From NCBI GenBank assembly GCA_914767715.1, contig OU612066.1:3851001-3911000 (forward strand): a stretch of DNA of 60,000 nt, given 5' to 3'. The stretch is from Membranipora membranacea. Lineage: Eukaryota > Bryozoa > Gymnolaemata > Cheilostomatida > Membraniporidae. A program made the translations under genes and the position numbers. The notes beneath the pieces were generated by a model. It was given only the letters and a program-made list of their open reading frames with translations. It made no database searches and was not told the origin of the DNA. Below are positions 10,575-24,464 of the stretch, piece after piece; the stretch's first letter is position 1; every line of letters begins with the position of its first letter.

Positions 10575-13500
10575 TCAGAAATGATTGGAATAGAATAGTT
10601 TCACTTCCATTATATCTGAATAGGTGCCTTCAGTGACCTTGATTGATTTGGCTTTCTTTTCCATCAACAGCAAATCTGTCAGCGGCGGCACAATGGCTAG
10701 GAGGATCCCTATAATCATCATTAATGCATGTTTATCGTTAAGTATATAGTTATATATGCCAGAATTTTCTGAGTAACGGTATAATGTAATAAGTTATCTC
10801 ATTACTCAATCATATGCATTGTGGTGATAAAGATGTACGGCAGCTGCATGTCGACTTCAAGACAGTCACTAGCCTTGATGGGCCCAGTCTAGACTGAATG
10901 CTGAGAGCTGAGTAATCTTTATATTATCTTTGTTAGTCGTGTAGACCTTAGGAGCTATCATCGAGCTAGTAATGGCGGGCAGCGCAATCAGAGCGGAACA
11001 GAGCAGCAGTCCAACAGCCAGATACAATCCAGCATTCACATCGACCTCTACTTGGAGATACGCTAAAATGGTTAGTTGAGGGAAACTTCTTAATATTTGT
11101 TACAGTTCTGGAATTAAAGATATGGGTTGAACAAATATTTACCTTTGTCTCGTCATTTAAAAAATAAACCATACACACCATCAATTCTCAGAGCTTCTAC
11201 TCGCAGAATAGTGAATATCATTTTTCTCTTTGAGACCCCTATACTGTTGTATGGATAGGGATTATAGGGTTTTAAACCAATGAAATCCCTCTCTTTTCAT
11301 TGTTTGAACAATTTAAACAATCAACATGGAAGAAGAAAATAGCATGATCATGTATATACATATGCATGTTTATCATCTGTTGCATTTCCTGTAGAATTCC
11401 AAGCTCTATTTTCCAATGTAAAAAAATGAGATGCTAAAATTAACAAAACTTGTGATTCATCTGTAGTGCTCACTCTACTCCCAACATACCCTCACCCTGT
11501 CCTCACTCTACCCCCAACATACCCTCACCCCGTCCATTGAGATGGGATGATTTTCTACCCGGGTGGCCAGCTCAATACATAACTACCAGCAATGAATGAA
11601 CTACTGATTACCTAAATCATAGTTGTCTTGTGAGACTAGCGGTTTGAAGGCAGCGTAGTCAGCTATTATCGAGGCACCGGCGGTCAATCCTGCATGTGCA
11701 AATGAACAGGCTGTCATCATGAGTGCTACCTGTGTGAATATGAGAATTTTTAGAAACCACAGACAAAATATTTTGTTCGCGATGTTAGTATCTCAGTGAC
11801 AAAGGGTCAGATGGCGAGGTGAGGGTACAACTCCTCTGTCCTGTTTAATTGGTATCCCACAATGCAAATTTCCAGGATTCACGGTGAGATCAGAAAAAAA
11901 AAGAAAATATGAGATATATCTGATTTTCCTGATCCTGGGATATTCAGGTTATAGATGCATTGTGGGAATTTTTTATGTATTCGATAGCGTCACTTGACTT
12001 GATAGTGTAGATATTATAAATGCTGTTGACCAGAATATCACTCTTGCCGTTGACTTTATCTCACCAACTTGCATTCCTTGATAAATTTCTTCAACACCCG
12101 AAGCTTGCCTCCACACGGTATGTTATTATCAGATGTTGAGTTTGTCCCTTGATAGGTTTCTGATTCTGCCAGTTTCTTTCCCTGTTGATCATTTCTGTGT
12201 TTCTCTTCCTGTCTATCAATGTTTGCATCAACCTGTGGTACAATTGTTCTCTCATTCGTCAACTCGAACAGCCCTTGTGATTTACCTAGAAAGAGGGATT
12301 GCAATGTAAACAAGTCCTGTTGCGTAATCAGAGACAAGAAGGACCTGGATATAGATATCGGCCTTTTGGCTAAGATCAAAGTGTCACTGCCAATGGGAAA
12401 ATTAGAGCCTGTCATCAGTTTTGGCAGCTTGCTGCACACACAGTTCAGGAGGCACTTTGTAACACTCTTTAGGGCCAGTCAGACCACTGGATTTTCTTAA
12501 ACAAACCGCCAAGAGATTGATTCTCACACATAACATGACATGGCTTATAATTGAGTATTAACTTAGAGATTTTTTTAGCAGCAGAAATTATAGTGATTTT
12601 TTGGTGATTTCGATAACAAGCCCATAATAAAATGTTGCGAAGAAGAAGCCAAGTCAGATTACTGAATGTTCTGCAATGGTATGACAGCAAAGTAGCCTAA
12701 ATGAAGGTAGCTGATAGACTTGGTAAATATCAACAAGCTAAAGTTCTGTAAGCCAATTCTGCATCTTTTTGTGAGTCGTGGTTTGTCTGCAGTCTGCGGA
12801 GGTTGCTTTGTGTTGTCTGACAATGAGGATGAGTCAGGAGATCTGTAGAACAGACCAGTCAGTACATTCAGTAGCATTGATATACCAGTCACACATAGGC
12901 AGTAGCGGAAACCCAACAGTCCATTCATAAAACCTGTAAATAGGAAGAGGGATGTCTAAACAAACAGTCAGGGGGTGCCTGACAGCCTATCACTTCTACT
13001 TACGGTCCAAAGGTTTTACTGGGTAGACATGAACAGACAGATAAATCTTTTTGATGGACAGGGAAAAGAAGTTTTCTGTCTGCTAAAGGATTAGCAGGCG
13101 AACATAGATGGATAGGATTCAAAGATGGACAGGAACAAGCATGGAAATTAGTTCAATGCTGCCAGATAGACCATCATCACCACTTCCCCATACCATATTG
13201 TCAAAGAACTTATTTTACAAAAAAATGAAATCTGTGACTTATATTTGAAAATTTTCTGTATTCAATCTCAACGTAGCTGGAGGGTGATACAATTCATTTG
13301 ACATTTGATGTATTTTATGTGATCATTTGGTTGAAATGTTTGTGTTTGTAGTTCTTACTGCTAGTTTTTGCAGATAACATACATCCTACACCTAAAACTA
13401 CCCCAACGGTTACAAAAGGCACCACCTGGTTTTTCTTAGTGAAGTACATTGACAGTATAGTAAAATCAGATGTACTCAGAAACCCACTTCCAATTCCTGC

Positions 13501-15172
13501 AATCAAATTAACATAGCTAAAAGAATACAGTTTTGAATCTTAGATGAATCCAGAGCATTATAGCATCAACAATAATACTGCTTGATACTGCTTTAACATT
13601 TTCCTTCATATGTTGACTATAAACATTTGTTTATAAGGATGCTGCTTGGAAAAAATATCTAACCACAGTATGCTCATTTGCCATTCATTCTTATATTGGA
13701 GCATTAGAAAGGAGTGAGTTGTCTTCTCCTGCAAACAGAGTAGATTATTACCACAGCATCCCTGCTGGTTCCAGCAACCACCTGACACGACATCAAGTAG
13801 TGTTTCGTATTATCTGAAGAGGACATATTTACCTGTGAGGATTCCATTGAAGATCAGAGCATGCCATGCTTCGGTAGAGAAAGCAGTCCCTATCATACCT
13901 ATACAGGGCAGTATACCACCAATAATATGGATCCATCTTATTCCTATCTTTGTTGAAAGCCAATAGATTGGCAGACCTACAAGATAAGGACAGAGCAATA
14001 ACATGAATGATCACATTACATTGCATTACGTTACGCTACATTACGCTACGTAACGTTATGTTACATTACATATCATACAATAAACGTATGTTGCGAGAGT
14101 TGGATGAGAACAAGAGGACTCAGTCACTGTTTATGAGAACCTAAAAATGAGCACGCTATTTTATATAATAATATAATGATATAATAAATTTTGTCATGTA
14201 ATGTCCACAGCTCACCCCTGGAGAGGTACACTGTCCCCTAGCCCTATAAAATTGGTCTTTTCTCGAATAGTTGATAATGGATTTGTTTTGACTTGATTTA
14301 ATGTAACTTACTTGTGAGAAACTGTAGTGATGTTTGAACTGAGCCTATCATCGGAGAAAGTTTTCTATCATCGAATCTTGCTTCATAATAGTTTGACAGA
14401 ACTGGTAGCGTACCAAGTATGAAAATTGCTCGCAGGAACATAGTCACACATGTTGAGAGAAATATAAAATTCCTGTAAATTTTAGCGCCTGTGTTCAAAT
14501 GTTAAGACATGTTGAGCTATGCTACTCAAAACCAGGACCAACGCTGTAATGCTTTTGTAATAGTGAGATGCTTTCAGGTCATCCAGGATCTATGTAGACC
14601 CAGTCTGGTCCATTTGCCTGCATTCCGAGTCGCTCCCGGTCCACTGGTTAATTCTTGATCCCTTTGCCTGCGGCGTGACCAGTGGAAAGAAGCAATAGGA
14701 ATGCAGGCAATTGGATTAAACTTGTTCTAGGATCTATGTTACGAGGTCAGAATCTAAGATCAAGTAGTTTTCCTCAACAATTCTGTATTGAATTCAGTGT
14801 AGTAATAGAAGTAATCTTTTATCAAATATAAAGCTACAGAAGAAATGTTCTTGGAACTGGACAAATCTGGATCGAGTAACTAGCGGCAGTGTTCTGAGTG
14901 AGTGGGAACTGAGTTCCCGCAAAAAATATAGAGGGGAAACCTGTTCATTCTGGAATCTCTTTAAAAACAGTGTCAAGTTGTCCCTTTGGACCAGATATCA
15001 ATCATACTATTACCAATCAATAATTCTGCATAATTTGATCTAAAATTTGCAAAAAATTCTCAATTTTCAACCCAGAGAGCAGAGTACCCACAAAGAAAAA
15101 AGTCCACTTAGACCACTGGTCTGGTAAATTCAGGTCACTACACGACACATTGCTAAGACGCACATTAGTCAT
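10575..15172 (-). CDS. Putative MFS transporter, monocarboxylate-transporter (SLC16)-like
   Basis: Proposed exons, all phase-compatible: 15172-15088 (weak), 14488-14312, 13976-13833, 13496-13359, 12933-12663, 12386-12065, 11729-11612, then 11062-10869 (ending TAG; 482 aa in total). The best-supported exons, 14488 to 12663, encode hydrophobic segments in MFS order. Examples are FIFLSTCVTMFLRAIFILGT, SPMIGSVQTSLQF, IHIIGGILPCIGMIGTAFST and VVPFVTVGVVLGVGC. These are followed by a polar central loop and FSLLIFTKSISYLHLGYFAV. The spacing and the VG-x-GCML region resemble SLC16 transporters. After TM7 the model has a roughly 107-residue polar exon and only two clear membrane helices instead of five, so exons may be missed or the protein is shortened. 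An alternative last exon 10708-10575 (ILLAIVPPLTDLLLMEKK, stop TGA) also fits the phase of exon 11729-11612. Substrate unknown. Confidence 0.6.
11474..11541. repeat. Two-copy tandem repeat in an MFS-gene intron
   Basis: The segment cctcactctacccccaacat...accctcaccctgt occurs twice in succession (unit about 36 bases) with few mismatches. It lies between the exons at 11612 and 11062. Confidence 0.6.
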
Positions 15173-15364
15173 TGTACTGTCTGCTTGTTGACCATTGATT
15201 TGACATTGATTTTGAATAAATATTATAATTCTCATTATATTAAGTACATGAAGGCTAATATTACAATCATCCGATTTAAAAAAGATACACAATTTGAATC
15301 CGATAACTTTGAGGTAAATATTCTGGCGGTGTAGCCTTTTTATAAAAATAGTGTTTAAAATCTT

Positions 15365-15895
15365 TTGTTATGTCTTATTATGTCTCCTTATGGCACCCTC
15401 CTTCCTGGTGGATGGATGTGCCAAGGTACTTGTGTGTGTACTGTACCAGCGTACTATGTGCGTCTAGGTAGGATTCCCTTCTCTTCTGAGTTGTACTTCC
15501 TCATCAAGATGTTGCCATCCTCACCTACTGGTGTTAAATACTCTGTCTTTGACCTGCTTAGCTTATGTCCCACACTCTCCATCCACACTTCCAATCTCCG
15601 TTCCAGATGTTCCCGTTGCTATCACATAGTACCAAGTCATCGGCAAATAGCATTGCCCAAGATGTATCTTCACCGATGCTCTCAGTAATCACATCCATAA
15701 TGATGATAAAGAGCAAAGGACTCAATGCAGATCCTTGATGTAATCCAACCTTTATTTATATGGCTTCTGTGCTCCCAGTGTTTGTCTTGACTTGGGTCGA
15801 ACAGTTCTCATACATGTCTTGGATGGTCTTGATGTATCCTTCCGGCACACCTCTAAATTTCAACCTCAAGTATTGCCAGGCAATATTAATAAAAG
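15365..15895 (-). mobile_element. Degenerate RTE-like reverse transcriptase fragment
   Basis: Read on the minus strand, the fragment gives FRGVPEGYIKTIQDMYENC, then VGLHQGSALSPLLFIIIMDV, then SWAMLFADDLVLC, then SVGHKLSRSKTEYL. These are consecutive blocks of a non-LTR reverse transcriptase, including the G-x-x-Q-G-S block and the F-A-D-D catalytic box. The wording is closest to RTE-type elements. A stop lies before VGLHQ and a frameshift follows the FADD box (about 15612), so it is dead. Neither end of the element was found. It sits just upstream of the MFS gene, in the same orientation. Confidence 0.85.
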
Positions 15896-18800
15896 TTTTT
15901 ACAAATGTGATAAACTTACCACGTCAATTTCTTTGACGGAAAGCTTCTCGCTCCCTTTCAGCCGGAATTCAATATTTATGTTTCTGAGTAATTCAATAAT
16001 CTCACCAAGCTCTTGATGTGGAATATACATTTATTTAATTATAATTGTTCAAAAAAATCAATCTGTTTGTCCTACCCACTGCTTTGAGGAGAGTTTGTCA
16101 CAGATTTTGCTGTACCAAACATTCTCTGCTACTTCATCACAGTAGCGCTGTATATTATCAGAAAATTCTTGGATAAAAGCAACATCCTCTGAACTGTATC
16201 ATCAAACCAAACAGCTCAATACTCACACTTCGCATCTATCACCAGGGCTGTGATCCTGAGTGCCGCACAGCAAAGTATGCTGATTGCTTTTTTATAAAAT
16301 ATGCCTATATAAAGAGTAAGTGTCACACTTCATTTTTGAATCTTTTCCTTCTTTTCTTGTAAAATTACTTCATTATAAACCCCATGGTTTCTGTGAGAGT
16401 TGCAATATATTCCTATCTAATCTTATAATTTATTTATATATGACCCTCGATGTAGTGCACTGACCAAACCAAATTTTGTCACAGTTGACTTGTTGTCAAT
16501 TTGGCTAATGTTATATTTCCTTGTAATTATAGGTGTATGATTTATTTGAAACTGCTGGTACTGATGCATTTATATCAACATCTAACAACAAATCAGGATG
16601 ATGTTATAACGATTGCGTCCGACATTGATTGTAGGCGGTTTTTTAGTGCCAGCACTACTAGTAAATAGAGCATATTTTGAAACGCAGACTGGTTTCTAAT
16701 CAAGTTGTTTGGAGACCAAACCAAACATGTCCCATAATCTTCAAACACACTTTTTGGATCATTGTCAAATAAGATTCATGCATGCAATGGAAAAACTATG
16801 TGATTCACTGTTAAATATAAGCACATAGTGACGTATTTATATGAAATTACAAATGAACAACTATATTATCAGTAGTTTTGCACCTCAAAGTTGTAATTGC
16901 CACCTTTTGCGATATGGAGGAATGACTCCCATCAAAGTATTTTCACTGGTACGTAATTGTGCGGCGTATTGTAATAGCTTAGAAACTCCAAACTGAACAT
17001 AACCCTTGAAAAACTTCTCAATCAATTAATGAGTCAGTTCTTATCATTTCATTTTAGCCTGCTGCTACATTGTTCTAACTTTTCTTTTCCTAGCTATTGT
17101 GTATTAACTTGTGTAATGTTTTACTGCTAATTAATGCCTGAATGTACTTTGTAATTTTACCTGTCATTGTTCTTGACTTTTAGTTACATGTCTTTTTAAT
17201 TCTACACCATATTTTTAGCAATTTTTCTGTTTTCTGTGTACCAGTCCTAAGGACTTATTCTTCTCCAGAATAAACATGGAATATATATATTTATGCAGAT
17301 TATCTGAGGTTATAGCCTGTTGACGCCTGCAGTATGATGAAGATCTTCTCTTGTGTAAAGCTATCATACACCTTATGGCTGAACTCTCACACACTGTACA
17401 GCAGCTGATCATGGGACACTCTCGCATATTTATAGCAATTTATTTATTATTAATAGTAATAAGTAATTATTCAGGCAGATATACTGTAATGCATAATCAA
17501 GGCAAGATGTTTAATATAATTATTGACAAAGGTAAATCATTAATTATTAATTACAGCCAAATTACGAACTTCAACTCACAGCAGTTTCCTCTCCTAATAA
17601 TCAGTGCGTTATACAAATAAACAGTGTCAGCCAAAGTCAATACACATTTACCAATGGCAAAATTTAAGCAATGAACTCATTGGATTAATTAAGAATAGTT
17701 TTGTCCTGTCATATGAAACACTGCTACAGCTCCCAGATTACAGAATCTGTATCACTAGCAGGCTGTCCAGTCGGAATAATATAATTACACAAAGGCTGAC
17801 TGGATCCTCACTTTGGGTACAGACAGATAACCTCCATGTTCATGTTGCACCTGAATAAAGAAAACAATTTCACATAGAACTCTAGGTTGTATCTTTGGTA
17901 AGCTTTGAGGACAGATCAGACCTTATATATGGTAGTGTTAGTATGCATAGTGTCTGTAATAGTAATCCTTTTCTCCTGCTATGATAAGAGTACAGTTGAC
18001 TAGACACTAGACACACTATATATTACCTACAGGGGTGAATGTGAGCTAAAGTCTAGTTTAGCTAGTATGGGGTTTGCAAAAATCTTCACTAGCTTGGGTC
18101 AAAACTTATATAATGTTGGGAGGCTAGCCATAACTTTCATTATTACATGTCTACATAAAATGGCAAACATTTCATCACGCCAGATTTTACTATTCTAGGA
18201 AAGCCTTGTAACAAGGCTACTTCTAAGGGAAACACATTGCTGTCTCTAACCTAATGAGTAAATACTATTTCTAAGGATGCGAACTATGCTTGACGGAGCC
18301 TAGCCAAACCAACCATAACTACAGCTGATTTACCACAATAATAATACATCACTACAAAGATAAAAGTGACAGTTCAAGTAAGTACGATACAAAAAATAAC
18401 TGTGAAGATAAAGCCTGCTCTGAATCTTACAGATGAACACTCTCTGTGTATGGTATTATATAGTATGCATACATTGAGTTCTCACCACATGCTTGAACCT
18501 CACGCACATACAGCATATGCATACATTATACATAGAAATTTCGACCTATGGTTATGGTGGTCGCTAACTGCTATCGGGAATTATATTTTTTGGCATTAAT
18601 GAAACTGATGCGCTCCCACAAACTGTGAACTGTGAACAGGATTCAGAAAGATCAGGGCATTAGCAAACTTCTTGAAACTGGCTTGGGCTGTGAAAGCTTT
18701 CACTCAACAGCCAATAGGAATAACAGACACCATAGACATAATAGACACGGATGTCAATAAAGTATTGCTTGCAGTCTTCATTAGAATTATCTTCCCTTGT

Positions 18801-19214
18801 AAAAGAAGAAGACAACTTGTTATAAATTATCCCTCTAAAAAATTGCTTTTTCGAGAAAAAGCTTGTATTTTATGATGTTCAAGTTATATGCTCACACAGA
18901 CAAACCTTTTAGAAATCATCAAGATGGATTTTGACACTATCCAGAATCAGCGTATTGGAGAGAAAATATATCTTTGACAAAAAAATTGAATTGATGCGCT
19001 TGCTCACATACAAATGACTGAACTGAAAATCCTATGCTCAACCATAGGTGTATCTTTGGCAAGCTTCTAAAGAATGTGATGGGGGAAGTCTGTCAGATAT
19101 AGATATGTGCGAGCGGATAAATCTGAATTTTGTCAAAATATTTATTTGTGTGAACGCATAAATTGGGATACTTTAGCGTATTTGAATATTACCACACAAC
19201 GGTCCCCACAGTCC
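15896..19214. other. Mostly non-coding spacer
   Basis: AT-rich sequence in which no known family is recognised. A possible minus-strand exon pair at 16058-16275 is listed separately. Other open frames here (17351-17858, 18366-18875 on +) lack domains and splice support. Confidence 0.45.
16058..16275 (-). CDS. Possible two-exon coding remnant, unknown
   Basis: The exon 16193-16058 (acceptor TTTGATGATACAG) reads SEDVAFIQEFSDNIQRYCDE followed by VAENVWYSKICDKLSSKQWVGQTD and TGA. A preceding segment ends at 16227 with a strong donor (GAAGT|GTGAGT) and joins in phase as CGTQDHSPGDRCEV. The upstream boundary is unclear and the intron would be only about 33 bases, which is very short. No family is recognised. 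It may be a gene remnant or part of a mobile element. Confidence 0.25.
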
Positions 19215-22200
19215 TCAATACAGTGCTTGAATGTAGCAGAGGTGTACCTGTGAGTTGACGGTGATGGGAGAGTTGGTCTTAGTGGCCTCCACATTGATAT
19301 GCCAGGCTAATATCCGTTCTTCTAGTCTATTCATTCTCTGCTCCTCATACGCGTGTAACCTCTCCAGACCGGTAAGTGGTACGACATGTGGTTCTGTGTC
19401 CTCATACTGCAGGTAACACTGTGGTAAAAGTTTACATGATAATCATTAGAGACGTTGATAGTTTTTATGAAAAGTTCTTTTTCATTAGCCAGTCAGTAAC
19501 CCTATCCTCAACTTAACCAAAATACTCTGTTTGCCATCTGGTGATGGTAAACCTGGAAGCTTTTCAACTTAATGATTTATCCACATCAAACTTGCTCCTT
19601 CAGCCTCCTCACCATTTTTCTTGCCACTATTGCATGAAAGCTATGTATGTTATCACAGTGGCCATATACTAGACACCTGCGGTGTAACCAAATTTCGGCT
19701 GACGAACAATTTTTTATTTTCCTAATTTACCCAGATATCTTGAGAAGTTAGCCAGAAGATAACCTTTGTCATTTCCTCCTAACTGCGATAACTTACTAAC
19801 TCACTCACTCATAATTACCATTACAAAATTGTTGACATGTTTCTTGGCATAAGAAAACAGACTGTATATCCCAAAAATTGTGGCAGATGTAAATAGTTTA
19901 TTATTTGGTGACTAACCTCATCGTCTGATGTCCCTGTGACAGTAGTCATTGTCTGTGATTTCACACTTTTCTGTATGATAGAAGTCTGCTTAGAGGCAGC
20001 CTTAGCTTTTCTTATCTGTCTCTGACGTGTCCTGATGTAATGGAAGACTGTGCCGGGTCCGAACATATCAACTAGTGGTCCATGAGGAGGCACAGGGGAT
20101 ACTCTGGTAAAACATAAACAACCATAATTCTAGTGTAAATTTATTTAAACCTTCAGAGTTGTAGTCTGCTTTGGTTTAAATGAGAGTGAAAGGCAGGTTC
20201 TGGTTTAGCTGTTATATCCAATACCAGACAAGCCTATAATTTGCTTACATACATACATTTATTTTACTCTTGTTGATCATCTCACATCTCTGTATAACAC
20301 CAAAATACTCTCTGGAAAGGAGGTAACTCTTACTTAGGAATATTTAAAGTACCTGTCAATGATGTCAGACACTCTCCTTTTCTTCTGTTTAGGAAGCAGC
20401 TGCTGCCGGTATCTCTGTATAATAACTTTGAGTAAAGGAATCTGCTGAAACCTCATTGCCCGATTATCCAGCTTGAGCATTGCATTATGGGTAATAAGTT
20501 TCACAGTTTCTTGATGACGTCGCGACACAAGCCTCTCATAGTTCTTGGTGTCGATCACAAATGCTACTGATTCCTGTTCACAGACTACCGACTGCATGAA
20601 TGTGCTCAGATTAGCAGCTAATTCAACATCTCCTGTCAACAAAATGGAAGGTAATTAGCCAAAAATTCTTAGATCATTTGGCTTCGAAACCATAACCTTA
20701 ACCGAAGTTCAAAAAGACATACAGCACCATGTTCACTCCAAAATCAAGCAACATAAGATGTCTGACTCATGAACATAAGATAAACCTATGGAACAAAAAG
20801 AACGACCTATTGATCTATTATTCAAAAATTGAAGTTATGAATTCATAGTCCAAGATTTAATTTTCCATTGTCCAATTAGCTCAACTGAAGATATTATTGG
20901 TGAAGAAGGGCGGTATTTCTAAGGTAACATGTCATCGTGTCTTTTATTACTCGAGGTCAAATTTTTGCATCAGTATATCTACCAAAAGAGCTCATAACTC
21001 CACCTTTGGTATTACTCAGACTCAATTGTAACATTGGCAACAGCAACCAAAGATGTTGGATTCACAGACTTAAGAAATGCATTTCACCAGGGAGAGTGGG
21101 ACACTCCCTCCCTGATTTCACAAAAGAAGAGATTACACAACTTTGGGGTCGTCTTCTCTTACCTATCATATTACGATTGCCTATGAGACAAATATCATAG
21201 CCTCTGACTACATAGCCTTTGTTTCTCCTGCGTCTAGGTATTTGCGGTGGGACGTACTCCTCGCAACTCATCTTAAGTCTGGGTACACAGCAAAAGGAAA
21301 GCTTATTGCATTCAATTATTATTATCAATGTTAGTTCAATTTATCAACTATAGAAAGATGGTAATTGTAACACGCATCCGCCACCTTTGCATAGATCAGA
21401 ATCGTCAACTTACTGCAGCATTAATGATTTTGTGCAAAAATTTTCATATTTTTCACCGATTGAATTTTTGTGCACATTTAATATTGAAATTGTTTGCAAC
21501 GATGTAGATCATCTACTCACTTTTCTAGTGACTCATCTTCATCAATGATTGGATAGTGATTGGGATACTGATTAGGATGCATTGTCGGGTCAATAATAAC
21601 TCTACACTGTCCGCTGTAATAGATTAATACTTTTGGTCAATTTGAACTAACTTCAATTAATCATTGATGAAAATTATAATTTCCGTTGTTCACCAACATA
21701 ATTTTACAAACCATCAGATCAATGATATCGAGGGATCACAGAGATTGGGATTATCTACACAACTCGGGTCTCATCTTTTATAACTAATAGACAAAGGTGG
21801 AAAAACTCAGCATGGCTATAGGGTCTTGATTGTTGATACAACACATTGCACCTCTGCAGTCACTTTTGGACAGTGTGCATCCATAGAAGATGGAAGATTT
21901 TTTATCTACGGTGTGAGATAATAGCTTCTACTTACCTTTTAAGGAAGAATATACCATTAACAGGCAAACCCTGACAGACTATGGGTGTTCCATATGTGTA
22001 AGTCTTAACTGTCAGGCAGTTGGCGAACTGGCGCTTACTCTTCACACTCCAATTCTCAAAATATTCTGATGAATGTACAAACTGCAAACAACATATTCAA
22101 ATTCTCTTATACATGTAGTTTCTGAATCGCTAAATTATATTCGAAACTTTACTATATGAAATACACAAGTTTGCAAGAGGGCGACTCCCAGCTTATTTTG

Positions 22201-24464
22201 AAACTGCAACTTATGGATGGGGTGTCCACTATCAACTTAGAATGCAAAATCAGCATCATAGAACATATTTAATATTAACTTTTGATGCCAGTGTGGCATG
22301 ACAGGCACAAATAACCAACTTATCATCCTACTCGAGAAGTATTTTATATCATCTGACCTTTTGCTTAGCACGGAATTCCTTCTCTTGGGATTCCCTGATA
22401 CATCGGTTATAAAGTTGTCTGTTCACCACCAGTAATTGTGAGGTGGTGTCAGTGATAATAGATGCATTTCTGATACAGTCCTTCTTCAATAATGCAAGCT
22501 CTCCAAAGCTTTTACCATCCTCTGGTAATTACAACATTAAAATTAAATTTTATGCAGAATTCTAAATTAGTATGTGCAAAGAAATTTACGATGAAGCCAG
22601 ATGATTGCTCAGTAGTGTTAAAAGCAGCTGTTATGGTCTTACCTAGAGATCCAACACATAGGCCATATCGGGACCTATCGAGTGGCTGATTTAGACTGCT
22701 GATAGTCGGCAGGTGAAAAGCCTCAACAACCGTCTCAAGGGTGGACGACCTCTTCCTTGGTCTCATCTTAGGGAACAACTCAGATCCTGACACAGAAGCT
22801 CTCAATCTGCGGGACATTGTTTGGGGTGTCCCATCCTCCTTTAAAAAAGGCAGCTGATTCAGTAAGGCTAAGCACAAGAAAGATACTGAAGAAAAAATGC
22901 TGATTAATTAAACTTTGCAAGGAGTTCAATTATGCACCCCTATTAAAGGGGACAACCAACTGTCTTTATTCTTGGTGAGGGTGACAACAGAGATTAACAA
23001 TCAAAGCAATCTTTCTAAATACATAAAAAGTGAAACAAGTAGATACCTCAAACACATCATCGAGATCTGAAGCGTGTGATGGTGATACAGCTGGATGTTT
23101 CCCGCCGGTTCTATTTGTCGTCTCCGGAACAGCACTTTTGGTACGGACTCTCTGATCTGTGATATCCAAATTTAAGTCAGATGCATGCTGTTGTGTCCTT
23201 GTTTGAATGTCAGTTTCCACTGTTCGGGGTGAGCCAGGTTCATTCAGCCCAACGCTAGGAGAATCTTGATTGGACGACTCAGTATTGTAATGATGCGATA
23301 GTGTTTGACCGTTAGGGCTGATGCTAAGATCAGGACGACTAGAGAGAGACTGAAGTGAGTGGATGGTGTTTGATCTGCTCCTGAATTTATGAACCTCCTC
23401 CTCGACTTCAGTATCTTCCTCATCCTCTTTAGACTGAATGAAAACTGATACCTTTCCGCTTAGTATGATGAAAAAGCTAAAATCATTAAAACCAATATTA
23501 CTCAAACAAAGTTGGTTGCACACACATACACATACCACTATCTGAAAATATAACCAGTTTGGAACAGCATTTTACCGAGAAAACATAGTTACTTGCAGAA
23601 GTGACACAACTCGATTTTTGTTCAACTTGAATTTTATCCCCCCTCCGAGTGTCAACATCTGTTACAAATCACATGTATGAAGGATTCCACTACGATAGAT
23701 AGCATATGTGGTCTTGATCCTCCAGTTGATAAGAATTTATTATTCTCTGTTTTGCATTCACTTATTCACATAGGCACACATCATACATATACATTGGTTG
23801 CTAGGTTTTTATCAATCTTTTTAGATTGATGAAATTGGCTGATTTCCTGAATGCGTATATCAGAATATTTAATTTCACACATTGATATCAGCAGAATCTA
23901 CACTGCTCAGGCCAAACTAACATAGGGAATAGACAATCATTTAATATGTTAGAAGTCACTCACCAGTCTCCTTTGTCACCTTGATTGATAATCACATTGT
24001 CCTCTAGTCTTCTAATCAGTTCACAGTTACGGATAATGTCCGAGATAGCATCTATATATCATCAATAAAACATATGACAGGTCATTTTAAATGCAGGAGA
24101 AACACTGGTAAAGGTTTTATTTTCCTTCTGTGTCCATCACAGGGTTGTTTCAACGGTCCAACATCCTGAATTTCTCCAAATATCAAATATTCGGTTGAAT
24201 GTCCACCAGTGTCTCACCTGTTACAGACAAATGTAATAAGGACAAGGTTCTAAAGAAAATTTATATAATATATTCATTCTGTTATCAGATATACGACTAT
24301 CAGCATCGACTAAATGGGAATAATCTGAGCTCACCTGATTTGAGTGATCTGAATGTATCAGCCCTCTGTTTGAACCAGGGATGTAGTTTTCTTATATCCG
24401 TGTCACTTCTCTGTCTGGGCGGCTTACTGATGATCTTTTCTATGTCTGCTAGCGATGACTCCAT
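19215..24464 (-). CDS. Cyclic nucleotide-binding domain protein, CNBD2-like (677 aa)
   Basis: Eleven exons join without phase conflict: 24464-24335, 24051-23964, 23476-23047, 22838-22643, 22521-22358, 22081-21936, 21613-21521, 21278-21163, 20632-20353, 20103-19917, 19418-19215. The first CNB domain begins with INQGDKGDCFFIILSGKVSV (about residues 65-84). Its phosphate-binding cassette is FGELALLKKDCIRNAS (287-302), with the Glu and Arg that contact the cyclic nucleotide. Between them lies a polar, Ser/Glu-rich insertion of about 200 residues (exons 3 and 4). A second CNB-like domain follows (YTYGTPIVCQGLPVNGIFFL, then IGDVELAANLSTFMQS), and its cassette lacks the Arg. The C-terminus is basic and helical (RYRQQLLPKQKKRR). 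The last exon could instead splice at 19248 (CAG|GTACAC), but the frame stops ten codons later. cAMP or cGMP binding by domain 1 is inferred. Confidence 0.85.
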
